A stretch of 64,000 nucleotides of DNA from Paenibacillus tyrphae. Lineage in GTDB: Bacteria > Bacillota > Bacilli > Paenibacillales > NBRC-103111. Location: the NCBI RefSeq assembly GCF_000722545.1, contig NZ_JNVM01000016.1:1-64000 (forward strand), read 5' to 3'. Both the position numbers and the translations under genes were made by a program. Position 1 is the first letter of the stretch, and every line of letters begins with the position of its first letter. The notes under the pieces were generated by a model. The model saw only the letters and a program-made list of their open reading frames with translations. It made no database searches and was not told the origin of the DNA. Of this stretch, positions 7,828 through 15,428 are shown piece after piece.

Positions 7828-8583
7828 TTGCGTTATGACACTGAAATTGCTTGCACATCTTATTTGACACTTCACGAACAAAAACTACGGGTCAAGTCGT
7901 TTTTGGTAGAGTATTTTGGCACAGCTCACTTCTTTCTTGTTGAAACGGGTTTTTCTATAACAGCTGTACAAGAGGAAACAGCTTTTTTCGAATGGATCAA
8001 TGCAGGTAGACCTAACCGAACGACTAAAGAATTGTTTCTTTTTAAATGGATGGAGCAAGAGAGACGGAGTGGGCATTTTTTAGTGAAATGTAGCTTTTTT
8101 AATCGTTCGGAAGATAACAGCAGACAAAAGCAATTCGAGAAAATCGTCTTGCAAATGAAAGAGCACATGGAGCATCCGATTTTGACACTTGATATCACCC
8201 AAAAAGAAAAGATCATCGAGGTAAGGCAATTTCATCATCGTGCTGATGGGAAAATTGGTTATGGTTTGTACCCTTATGCCGAAGACGAGAATGGGCATTG
8301 GCGTGAAAATCTGGGTGTTGGCTTATGGATATATCGTGAGGATTTTCATCTTTTATACGAAGGAATCAAGGAGGTATATCCACGTAAAGAGTCAGGCTTT
8401 GAGGATTTTGATGATACTGGCATGAATTTCATTAGTAAGTCGGAATGGAAAGTGATCCTGAACCATTGGTCTAAACTAGCAATCAGTAACCCATCCAGCC
8501 TTGAATTTCTTGATTATGTCAGTCGCTGGGTGATAGCAGCACTAGAGCAGGTGGATGAAATTGCGATTGAAGGGAATTTGTAA
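7828..8583 (+). CDS. Hypothetical protein (251 aa)
   Basis: I do not recognise this 251-residue soluble protein. It is rich in Phe, Trp and Glu, has no signal peptide or membrane segment, and contains a central GYGLYPYAEDENGHW stretch. It starts with TTG 8 bases after AGAAGGGAG. Neighbours are remnants on one side and a small membrane protein on the other, so context gives no role. Confidence 0.6.
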   Translation: MRYDTEIACTSYLTLHEQKLRVKSFLVEYFGTAHFFLVETGFSITAVQEETAFFEWINAGRPNRTTKELFLFKWMEQERRSGHFLVKCSFFNRSEDNSRQKQFEKIVLQMKEHMEHPILTLDITQKEKIIEVRQFHHRADGKIGYGLYPYAEDENGHWRENLGVGLWIYREDFHLLYEGIKEVYPRKESGFEDFDDTGMNFISKSEWKVILNHWSKLAISNPSSLEFLDYVSRWVIAALEQVDEIAIEGNL

Positions 8584-8633
8584 TTAGGTGAATTCCTGTT
8601 TCATCTAGTGGGAGAAGGAGGTACAATATATTC

Positions 8634-8696
8634 ATGGATCTTTTCCAAGATTTATTTAGTACATCTGAAGTGGAAAGGAGTGTCCAAGTGGATTAA
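8634..8696 (+). CDS. Possible 20-residue peptide or gene remnant
   Basis: An ATG follows GGAGAAGGAGG by 12 bases and opens a 20-codon frame ending just before another GGAGG. There is no recognisable motif. Two strong ribosome sites in a row before the next gene suggest either a tiny leader peptide or the decayed end of an upstream operon gene. Confidence 0.2.
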   Translation: MDLFQDLFSTSEVERSVQVD

Positions 8697-8748
8697 GGAG
8701 GCTATATAGAACAGAAGTTTTATTAAAGGAAAGTAAGGAGGCCTGTAA

Positions 8749-9111
8749 TTGAGAAACCTACTCAACTTACTTGTTACATTTCTTGTTTTCTGGTGTGGGA
8801 ATCATTACTTTAACCAGTATATATCCATATCAGATACCAAAACGTTAATAATTGCAACAGTGCTTATGTTTGTTATCAGTTTAATCTATGGCTTCCTATT
8901 GACGATTTCCTTCATTTCCATTGTAGTTGGGATTGGGTGTTTAACAACGCCATTATTAATCGTAGCTTCACTTGTGTTAACACCGATTAAGTTATGGTTG
9001 CTGGATAGATATCTCACCGGATTTGAAATTCATGGTTTTTGGACATATGTGATTCTAACCATCGTATTAAGCATTTTTACTGTGAAAGTAAGTGACAAAA
9101 AAAGGAATTGA
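8749..9111 (+). CDS. Four-helix membrane protein, YvlD / phage-holin IV-like
   Basis: This 120-residue protein has four hydrophobic helices. Its C-terminal pattern, LTPIKLWLLDRYLTGFEIHGFWTYVILTIVLSI, resembles the PF04020 (phage holin superfamily IV, YvlD) family, whose role is unknown despite the name. It starts with TTG 7 bases after TAAGGAGG. It is followed by a clear terminator. Confidence 0.6.
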   Translation: MRNLLNLLVTFLVFWCGNHYFNQYISISDTKTLIIATVLMFVISLIYGFLLTISFISIVVGIGCLTTPLLIVASLVLTPIKLWLLDRYLTGFEIHGFWTYVILTIVLSIFTVKVSDKKRN

Positions 9112-9169
9112 TTAAAAAAGATTGTATTATACTAGTGTCGGATAACGAGAATATAGGCCGATTTAAATG

Positions 9170-9192
9170 CCGCGTACATCGCGGTTTTTTTT
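9170..9192 (+). terminator. Rho-independent terminator
   Basis: A CCGCG/CGCGG stem with loop TACAT is followed by eight T. It ends transcription of the YvlD-like gene. Confidence 0.8.
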
Positions 9193-9476
9193 ATTTTATC
9201 GGAACAAATTTTTGTCAAAACGCTGTGTCAGGAACCTATCCGTGGGTTCTATTTTTTTTATAGTTTCATAGATCGCTAGCACGGTTTGGGGAGAGGGCGG
9301 GGGGCATTTGCGCCTATCCATATCCCGTTTCACTTCATCATGGCCAGCCACGTCGCCAAAAAAAGAAAGAAATGTTAACCATTTTGTGATATATTTCCTA
9401 ATTTAATATCAAAAAATATGATAATATGTTAAATATATTCAAATATATTATTTAAATGAAAAAAACGGAGGTAATT
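9193..9476. other. AT-rich intergenic promoter region
   Basis: This stretch has no coding frame. Its last 90 bases are very AT-rich with the short inverted repeat AATATATT(CA)AATATATT near 9432-9450, just before the strong ribosome site of the secreted repeat protein, so it probably holds that gene's promoter. No exact boxes could be assigned. Confidence 0.35.
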
Positions 9477-10796
9477 ATGAAAAAGTCGATTCCTGTACTT
9501 TCTTCTTTGGCTGCTGCGCTGCTGCTTTCCTCTCAAGTTGCTTTTGCCCATGAATCTCTTCCTGAAGCCTCAAGTCAGGTGCCTGTCAAAAATGCAGAGG
9601 TCAAGGTCACCAATCTACTCAGCCAAAACAAAAACGTAGATGGGAAAAATTCGCTTTCCACACCTCAGTCATTGGCAAGCCTTGTTCCTCCAGTGCTCCA
9701 AAAAGGCACTACATTCAACTTCTCGCAGCGCGATTTCGGCGAATCCGTCGTGCAGACAAGCGACGGCGGCTATGTGTTCGTAGGCTCTACCACGGTTAAT
9801 GGAAACGAGGATATCCTGTTTGCCAAGACGGACGCATCTCTGGCGCTTCAATGGGCATATGCGCTGGGCGGGCCCGCAGAAGAAACGGGTGCCGAGGTTC
9901 GGCAAACGAGCGACGGCGGGTATATCATCGCCGGGACAAGCAATGCGAGTGGTTCTAAAGATATCTACTTGGCGAAGACAGATGCTAACGGAGCGATACA
10001 ATGGGCAAAAACATATGGTGGACCAGGTCAAGAAGAGGCTGCAGCGATGGAAATCGGGCATGACGGCGGCTACGTCATTGTCGGCGCCAAAGGAGACAGC
10101 CAGTTTACGACTGATGCTTACATGCTTAAAGTGGATGCCAGCGGCAATGTTCAATGGAGCCGGACATACGGTCAGGAGAATCTGGAAGACCGCTTTTACG
10201 GCGTAAGCGTAACACCGGATGGCGGCTATGTGGGCGCCGGATATAAAACTATCAAGCAAACCATTCCAGGAGGAACGGAACAAGCGATGTACGGGCTGAT
10301 GGCAAAAGTATCTGGTTCCGGAGCGCCGGTATTCGAATCTACGTTAGACAAATATTCCATGCTAAAAGGTGTTGCCGCAACGAGCAGCGGCTATGTGGCT
10401 GCAGGGTCCATCAACAACTTTGGTCAACCGAACAGTTCTCAGGGGTATAACATCTTTGTAACCAAGGTCGGCACTACGGGAGCCAAGTTGTGGACGAACC
10501 AGTTTCATTCAACGAATGGCGATTTTGCCAATGATGTCAAAGCGGCCAAGGACGGCAATTATATCGTGACCGGGTTGACGAGTCCGCAAGTGGGTAAAGA
10601 AGATTTGGTGCTGATGAAAATCAACAACGCGGGAAATGCATTATGGTCGAACACGTATGATTTTGGCAACACAGGCGAAATAGGCAAGCGTGTGGCAACG
10701 ACCAATGACGGCGGTTATGTGGTTACGGGTTCGTTCCAAGCCGACAGCTCCAACGGAAATTATGACGTCCTTTTGGCGAAATTTGGTAGCGATTAA
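9477..10796 (+). CDS. Secreted protein with beta-propeller-like TSDGGY repeats
   Basis: This 439-residue protein has a clear signal peptide (residues 1-25, cleavage after AFA). From about residue 75 it consists of roughly seven 45-60-residue repeats, each with a (T/P)(S/N/P)DGGY(V/I) strand, an AG(T/S) or VG(S/A) turn and a (A/L)KxDxxGxxxW strand. Such repeats usually fold as a beta-propeller. The function is unknown; it could be an extracellular binding protein. The ATG at 9477 follows CGGAGGT; an in-frame ATG at 9456 lacks a ribosome site. Confidence 0.72.
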   Translation: MKKSIPVLSSLAAALLLSSQVAFAHESLPEASSQVPVKNAEVKVTNLLSQNKNVDGKNSLSTPQSLASLVPPVLQKGTTFNFSQRDFGESVVQTSDGGYVFVGSTTVNGNEDILFAKTDASLALQWAYALGGPAEETGAEVRQTSDGGYIIAGTSNASGSKDIYLAKTDANGAIQWAKTYGGPGQEEAAAMEIGHDGGYVIVGAKGDSQFTTDAYMLKVDASGNVQWSRTYGQENLEDRFYGVSVTPDGGYVGAGYKTIKQTIPGGTEQAMYGLMAKVSGSGAPVFESTLDKYSMLKGVAATSSGYVAAGSINNFGQPNSSQGYNIFVTKVGTTGAKLWTNQFHSTNGDFANDVKAAKDGNYIVTGLTSPQVGKEDLVLMKINNAGNALWSNTYDFGNTGEIGKRVATTNDGGYVVTGSFQADSSNGNYDVLLAKFGSD

Positions 10797-10875
10797 GCAT
10801 CCGCGAGAAAGTTTTGGAGTAAAGGGGCTGTCCCAAACTAACATGGCCTGACGGCCACTATGAATGAAAATGTAT

Positions 10876-10937
10876 TTGGCCTGTGAATCTGGATGTTCCT
10901 TACTGGAACTGCAGTTCACGGGCCAATGCTTTTTTTT
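10876..10937 (+). terminator. Large hairpin terminator
   Basis: A 12-bp outer stem (TTGGCCTGTGAA/TTCACGGGCCAA, one wobble or mismatch), an inner GTTCC/GGAAC hairpin and eight T form a strong terminator for the secreted repeat protein gene. The rest of 10797-11065 shows nothing else. Confidence 0.75.
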
Positions 10938-11065
10938 GATAGGACAAATATTCTAAGTTCCCATCCTGAAAAGGTTACCGTAACTGAAAAAGTGGAAATT
11001 AGATCGAATTTTGTCGTATTATGAGATATGTAGTTCACTACTAAAGGAATAGAGTGTGATTCTCA

Positions 11066-11899
11066 ATGAAAAAGAAAGTGTTGGCTTTATCTCTAGTCTT
11101 AATGCTTTCCGTAAGTCAAATGACTGCATTTGCCGCCACTACATCAGGTAGGAGTAGTACAAGTACGCCGTCATCTTCGACAAAGTCATCAACGAGCACG
11201 GCGCCGTCAACATCATCGCGGACAGGCTCATTCACAACTCCTTCGTCAGCAAATTCAAGCACCAATTCAAGTTCAAGCAAGCCATCAACCAGTACTTCAA
11301 CCAGTACTTCAACCAGTCCATCAACTAGTCCATCAACCAGTCCTTCAAGCGGCTTTAGTGGGGGATCAAGCAGTAAACAGAGTCCGACGGGTACAAGTTC
11401 TCAGACGGGCACTTCAACGCCAGCACAAAGCAGTACATCGGGTTCCGGGTTCAGCGGAGGCGCCTCAAACAAAACCAATGTGCCGAGCACTCCAAGTACG
11501 TCCAATAGCACGGTTACAAAAGATGGAACAACCTACAGTACAGGGAATCAAAAACCATCTTCAAATGTTTCTGGAGCCTCGCAGACACCGCCAAGTAACG
11601 GCTCCATAACCAATCCAAACACAGGAAGAACGTATTATGGCGGAGGAACGTATTACAACTCTTTGCCGGCAGGCCAAAAACAAAACAGCAGCATTTGGCC
11701 TATGGTAGGAGCATTTGCAGCAGGAACATTCTTAGGATCGATGCTTCATCCATCAGGCGGTTACTATCCTTCCGCTGGCGGTGGATATGTGCATCAGCCG
11801 TTTTCATTTATGGCTCTAATCTTAGACTTGGCCATTGCAGCTTTGGTTATTTGGCTTGTGGTAATTATTTTTAGATCTCTGAGAGGAAGAAGAGCATGA
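11066..11899 (+). CDS. Ser/Thr-rich exported protein with C-terminal membrane anchor
   Basis: This 277-residue protein has a signal peptide (1-24, AFAA), then about 180 residues of Ser/Thr/Pro/Gly low complexity, a Gly/Tyr-rich patch (YYGGGTYY, GGYYPSAGGGY) and a C-terminal hydrophobic helix followed by RSLRGRRA. It is likely exported and anchored with the Ser/Thr stalk outside. The stop overlaps the DUF2653 gene by 4 bases (ATGA). A shorter protein of the same design, again beside DUF2653, lies at 28171-28605 on the other strand. Function unknown. Confidence 0.7.
   Translation: MKKKVLALSLVLMLSVSQMTAFAATTSGRSSTSTPSSSTKSSTSTAPSTSSRTGSFTTPSSANSSTNSSSSKPSTSTSTSTSTSPSTSPSTSPSSGFSGGSSSKQSPTGTSSQTGTSTPAQSSTSGSGFSGGASNKTNVPSTPSTSNSTVTKDGTTYSTGNQKPSSNVSGASQTPPSNGSITNPNTGRTYYGGGTYYNSLPAGQKQNSSIWPMVGAFAAGTFLGSMLHPSGGYYPSAGGGYVHQPFSFMALILDLAIAALVIWLVVIIFRSLRGRRA
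11285..11344 (+). repeat. Tandem 12-bp repeat in the Ser/Thr-rich gene
   Basis: Five consecutive copies of TCAACCAGTACT or close variants (one C to T, others ending CCA or CCT) encode Ser-Thr-Ser-Thr and Ser-Thr-Ser-Pro units. Such repeats can change copy number by slippage without breaking the frame. Confidence 0.8.
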
Positions 11900-12216
11900 G
11901 AATTCAATTTGACGAACAAGACATCATCGATTCCGTTTGTGTAGCCATTGCAGCCAGAGTCAATAGAGGGCAAGTTGAAGGTAGCGAGCCACAACATGTA
12001 AATGATATAAGTTTATTTTTTGAAGAGACAAAAGGCTTCTCTGCTCGCGGGAGATTGCATTATCAAGAGTACTTTTTGAACCAGCAAGAACTTATTGATG
12101 CGGTCGCACTTTATTTGTCTGCTTATTATTCATTTAATGCAGGAAGGCTACTCATTAATTTATCGTGGGATGAAGTTGCGAAAAAGTTTAGTGGAGAGAT
12201 CACAGTAGAACGATAA
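11896..12216 (+). CDS. DUF2653 (YxcD-like) protein
   Basis: This 106-residue protein starts like YxcD/DUF2653 (FDEQDIIDSVCVAIA) and keeps the family pattern of a middle FSARGRLHYQEYFLNQQELIDAV segment. It is soluble with no signal. It overlaps the upstream Ser/Thr-rich gene by 4 bases and ends before a strong terminator, so the two are translated together. A paralogous pair occurs at 27868-28605. The family has no assigned function. Confidence 0.75.
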   Translation: MRIQFDEQDIIDSVCVAIAARVNRGQVEGSEPQHVNDISLFFEETKGFSARGRLHYQEYFLNQQELIDAVALYLSAYYSFNAGRLLINLSWDEVAKKFSGEITVER

Positions 12217-12248
12217 ATGGATTGTGGGCCAAAACCAAAGATAAGAGT

Positions 12249-12289
12249 AAGCCGTTATGCGTGAAAACGCGTAGCGGCTTATCTTTTCT
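12249..12289. terminator. Bidirectional terminator with GNRA-type loop
   Basis: A 14-bp stem (AAGCCGTTATGCGT/ACGCGTAGCGGCTT, two G-U pairs) closes a GAAA loop and is followed by ATCTTTTCT. It lies between the DUF2653 gene and the convergent MFS gene. Confidence 0.75.
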
Positions 12290-12301
12290 AAGAAATAGAA
12301 T

Positions 12302-13702
12302 TCATTTGGAGAAACCTTGACGTTTGGATCTCAAATATAGAGTCGACACCAATAATGAACAAATGATTAAAATAGATAAGCCAATAAATATGCTCTGAAA
12401 TCTTACTTCTGGAAGATCGTGATCTCGCCATACGAGGACTGCCGCGGACAAAGCGATCCCAAAAGCACTTCCGGAAAGCTGGATTAATTGGCTTATTCCT
12501 AATCCCATGCCAACATCTTCTTTGTTGAAGATACCGGATATTTCATTGGCTATACTTGCAGTAAAAAAAGAGAAACCTATACTCATAAAAATATAAGAAA
12601 TGACAATAGCTAACTGTGTAGTGGTAGCCAAAATAAAAAATAATAGGGTTGAAACAAGCAGCAGTAATTGTCCTAAAAGGATCAATCGAATATTCCCGAC
12701 CCGATTCATGATCCGTCCAATAAACGGAGCTGCTATAGCCGAAAATATGGCTCCAGGAAATATTTTCATTCCTATGGTGGAAGCTTCGTTGTGAAACAAA
12801 GTAGAGAGCATGATCGGGATTAAGAAAAGAGTTGAAAAGTGAACAATAAATGCACAAAAACTCATAAATAATAATTTTGCAAATTTATCGTTTTTTAACA
12901 ATATTGGTTTTATGAAAGGGTGACTGGCAGTACGAATATGTCTCCACCATAGGACCATCGATAAAATACTTAGAATTAAAATATAGGTAGAATGGGTGGA
13001 GATCAACAACAAAACTCCTGTAACAGATGCTCCTGTTAGAATGCCCCCCACCACATCAAATTTACCTGTTTTTAAATCTTCGGTTGTCAGCATTTTATGG
13101 AAAAGCGGTAAAAACAATATGATTGATCCTGCAATGGTGAACATGTAGCGCCAACCCAAAAACTCAGTGATGATACCTCCAAGTAACGGTCCAAGACCAA
13201 ATCCAAATGAAGTGGCGGAAGCAATGAATGCCATGTATTTACCTTTTCTTGATTCCTCCACGTATCTTCCTGCATATACCATGGCAAGGCCGGGAACTGC
13301 TCCTGCACCTAAGGCTTGAAGTATTCTTGCTATAATTAATAGATAGAAATGATCGGCAATCATCATAATAAATGAGCCTAAGCTTAATAGGATTAAGCCG
13401 ATCGTTAAAAGCCTTTTAATCGAGATGAAATCAGATAAACTACTATACGATAAGGTTGAAATGGCAAAGACAATGTTATAACTGGATAAAAGCCATGAAG
13501 CCTTTGCCGATGACAACATCATTTCACTAAGCAAACTGAGCAGAGCGACATTTAACATCGTTGCATTTACAACAACGATACATATCGACAAACTCCAAAG
13601 TAGAAGTATCTTATTCTCTTGCAGCATGCGACTTGGTCTATGAATTGTGATACTCTTATCGAGAGTTGACATGCTACCACTGCTTTCTCCCCGCAGAATC
13701 AA
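12302..13702 (-). CDS. MFS multidrug exporter (DHA2/Tet(L)-like)
   Basis: This 466-residue membrane protein has 12-14 helices. Motifs typical of drug:proton antiporters are visible: NATMLNVALLSLL in helix 1, the motif-A loop region SLSDFISIKRLL, and RILQALGAGAVPGLAM in helix 4 with the drug-exporter Gln/Gly pattern. The TTG at 13702 overlaps the upstream hydrolase stop by 4 bases (TTGA), suggesting coupling; an ATG at 13672 is an alternative. The pair with a UlaG-like hydrolase and a divergent Lrp regulator suggests a small detoxification or export unit. The substrate is unknown. Confidence 0.8.
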   Translation of the reverse strand: MILRGESSGSMSTLDKSITIHRPSRMLQENKILLLWSLSICIVVVNATMLNVALLSLLSEMMLSSAKASWLLSSYNIVFAISTLSYSSLSDFISIKRLLTIGLILLSLGSFIMMIADHFYLLIIARILQALGAGAVPGLAMVYAGRYVEESRKGKYMAFIASATSFGFGLGPLLGGIITEFLGWRYMFTIAGSIILFLPLFHKMLTTEDLKTGKFDVVGGILTGASVTGVLLLISTHSTYILILSILSMVLWWRHIRTASHPFIKPILLKNDKFAKLLFMSFCAFIVHFSTLFLIPIMLSTLFHNEASTIGMKIFPGAIFSAIAAPFIGRIMNRVGNIRLILLGQLLLLVSTLLFFILATTTQLAIVISYIFMSIGFSFFTASIANEISGIFNKEDVGMGLGISQLIQLSGSAFGIALSAAVLVWRDHDLPEVRFQSIFIGLSILIICSLLVSTLYLRSKRQGFSK

Positions 13703-14457
13703 AAAGAGAATGATTCCCCATCGTTAGGTACTAGTATGCTGTTGGAGAGACCTTTTTCATCGATGAAAGCTTTTAATTCCTGTCTTGTTAATAAGCAGTG
13801 GTTGAGAGCCTCCATATGAGATACGATGATAGTCGACTGAGGGGCTTCCAAGTGTGTTTGATAGATGTCCTCTTTGTTCATAATAATCGCATCGCCTTGA
13901 AGAAACTGAGCAGCGCCTCCATTTACAACAATCACTTCAGGATTGTGCTGATTGAGGGCATCCTTAACGTCGCTACACCATATGGTATCTCCTGCAATAT
14001 AGAGCGTCTTTTCATCCGGATGTTGAAAAACAACCCCTGAAACTTCACCCATAAATTCCCCAATTTCGCCTATTCCATGTTTCCCGTTTGTTCGAGTGAT
14101 GCTAATGCCTTCAATATTTGGAACATTGGATAGAAAGTCTACATTTTGAAAACCTTCTTTTCGAATGACCGCTGCATCTTTTTCAGACTGAGCAATGATT
14201 CTAATATGTTTAGGCAATACTTCGATTGCAGCAGGATCAAAATGATCAGGGTGTAAATGAGTGACAATGACGACATCAGCCTCAATGATCTCTTCAACAG
14301 GGATGGGTAAATCAACGGTTGGATTAAATTGGTCCTGGTTTAAAGTATTTGGAAAAGGAGGATAAGCTCCCTTTTTCGCTAAGAAGGGATCAATTAAAAA
14401 TCTCTTTTCCCCATAGTTCAAAGTTATCGTTGCGTTGCGTATTTGTCTGATATTCAT
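13699..14457 (-). CDS. Metallo-beta-lactamase-fold hydrolase (UlaG-like)
   Basis: This 252-residue protein has the MBL metal motif THLHPDHFD (residues about 66-74), a second metal Asp in IAGDTIWC and a late His in IVSHMEALNHC. The single-domain layout and the N terminus MNIRQIRNATITLNYGEKRFLIDPFL resemble UlaG/YtkL-type hydrolases, which cleave lactones or phosphodiesters. AAAGGAGGAAA sits 8 bases before the ATG. It is first in an operon with the MFS exporter and divergent from an Lrp regulator. Confidence 0.82.
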   Translation of the reverse strand: MNIRQIRNATITLNYGEKRFLIDPFLAKKGAYPPFPNTLNQDQFNPTVDLPIPVEEIIEADVVIVTHLHPDHFDPAAIEVLPKHIRIIAQSEKDAAVIRKEGFQNVDFLSNVPNIEGISITRTNGKHGIGEIGEFMGEVSGVVFQHPDEKTLYIAGDTIWCSDVKDALNQHNPEVIVVNGGAAQFLQGDAIIMNKEDIYQTHLEAPQSTIIVSHMEALNHCLLTRQELKAFIDEKGLSNSILVPNDGESFSF

Positions 14458-14526
14458 TCTGTGTTTCCTCCTTTAATTATCTTCTCTTATACGATAATAT
14501 TTAGGGGGGATACTGTACATAAATAA

Positions 14527-14556
14527 AATCAAGTGTATTTGGAATACGGCTTGATT
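14527..14556. promoter_or_regulatory. Palindrome in the hydrolase/Lrp divergent region
   Basis: AATCAAGTGTATT and AATACGGCTTGATT form an imperfect inverted repeat over a TGG centre directly upstream of the Lrp-type gene. It is a likely binding site of that regulator, controlling itself and perhaps the divergent hydrolase/exporter operon (inference). Confidence 0.45.
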
Positions 14557-14575
14557 TATGAAAGAGGTTGTTGTT

Positions 14576-14998
14576 TTGTTAGATCAAACGGATATAAGAA
14601 TCCTTGAGGAATTAATAAATAATGGTCGGATCACCATGAAGGAATTAGGTAAGAAAGTTCATTTGACGGGTCAGGCAGCAGCATCCAGAGTGATTAAATT
14701 AGAGGAATATGGGGTAATCGAAGGATACACGATTAAACTAAACCAAGTAAAAGCAGGATATGCAATACACGCATTCATAAATATTTATACAAAAAGTATG
14801 GATCATAATCCCTTTCTAACCTTTTTAGAAAAACAACGACAATTCATCATGAACAATTATAAGATTAGTGGCGACGGCTGTTATCTTTTGGAATGCAGAT
14901 TTCCATCTAATAATGAATTGGATGTATTCTTAACCCAATTAAACCAATACGTTAATTATAAGTTGACGATCGTCATTAAAAAATCAAACGAAGCATAA
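14576..14998 (+). CDS. Lrp/AsnC-family transcriptional regulator
   Basis: This 140-residue protein has an N-terminal HTH (LDQTDIRILEELINNGRITMKELGKKV) and a RAM-like ligand domain with the family's beta strands (YAIHAFINIYT, DGCYLLECRFPSNNELDVFL). Such proteins bind amino acids or similar ligands. I chose TTG at 14576 because AGAGG at 14563-14567 is correctly spaced and the sequence then begins with the typical LDQTDIRIL; ATG 14558 has no ribosome site. It probably controls the divergent hydrolase/MFS operon. Confidence 0.8.
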   Translation: MLDQTDIRILEELINNGRITMKELGKKVHLTGQAAASRVIKLEEYGVIEGYTIKLNQVKAGYAIHAFINIYTKSMDHNPFLTFLEKQRQFIMNNYKISGDGCYLLECRFPSNNELDVFLTQLNQYVNYKLTIVIKKSNEA

Positions 14999-15016
14999 AA
15001 AAGGGAAATGATGCCC

Positions 15017-15190
15017 ATGGTGACAAGCAATAAACCCAATAGATTAGCCAAGTAAAAATCGCCTTATTTGCTGCAACATGCTTATAACCCAGTCGACTAG
15101 TTTCCTTGGTGTGATGAGGCTTTCAACAAAGCAAGTAGCGAAAACAAGCCCATCTTCCTATCGATTGGCTATAGCACCTGCCATTGGTGG
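15017..15190 (+). pseudogene. Duplicated 5' fragment of yyaL with two nonsense codons
   Basis: Fifty-eight codons align without any gap to the first 58 residues of the YyaL-like protein at 16651 (PNRL, SPYLLQHAYNPVD, EAFNKA, ENKP, FLSIGYSTCHW). Codon 13 (Glu in the other copy) is TAA and codon 28 (Trp) is TAG. The similarity includes a few bases before the ATG and stops right at the CxxC site, which reads CHWW here. The remaining bases up to 15428 contain no gene; the promoter of the next gene is presumably there. Confidence 0.8.
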
Positions 15191-15428
15191 CAGGGAGTAA
15201 TTATCACAAAGAAAAAATAATGAACAGGTTAGTTGAGGATAGCATTTACTCTTAACAGGGCGTTAGATCAAGAAGTTCATTAACGTGACCGTGGGGGGCA
15301 ATAACCCCAAAATCCGGCGTCAATTTTTGACAGAAAATATAGCAAAATAAGAGAAATCACAGTTCATTTTGTATGTTATTCTATGTGTGCGATGACATCA
15401 ATTAATTAGTTTGAAAGAGGTAATTTTT

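Noticed and set aside
11285..11344. Tandem repeats as a CRISPR array
   Set aside because: The units are 12 bp, directly adjacent and in frame inside a coding region; there are no spacers.
15017..15190. The duplicated yyaL start as a functional small protein or recoded gene
   Set aside because: Two different stop codons (TAA, TAG) replace Glu and Trp, and the active site reads CHWW, so decay is simpler than recoding.
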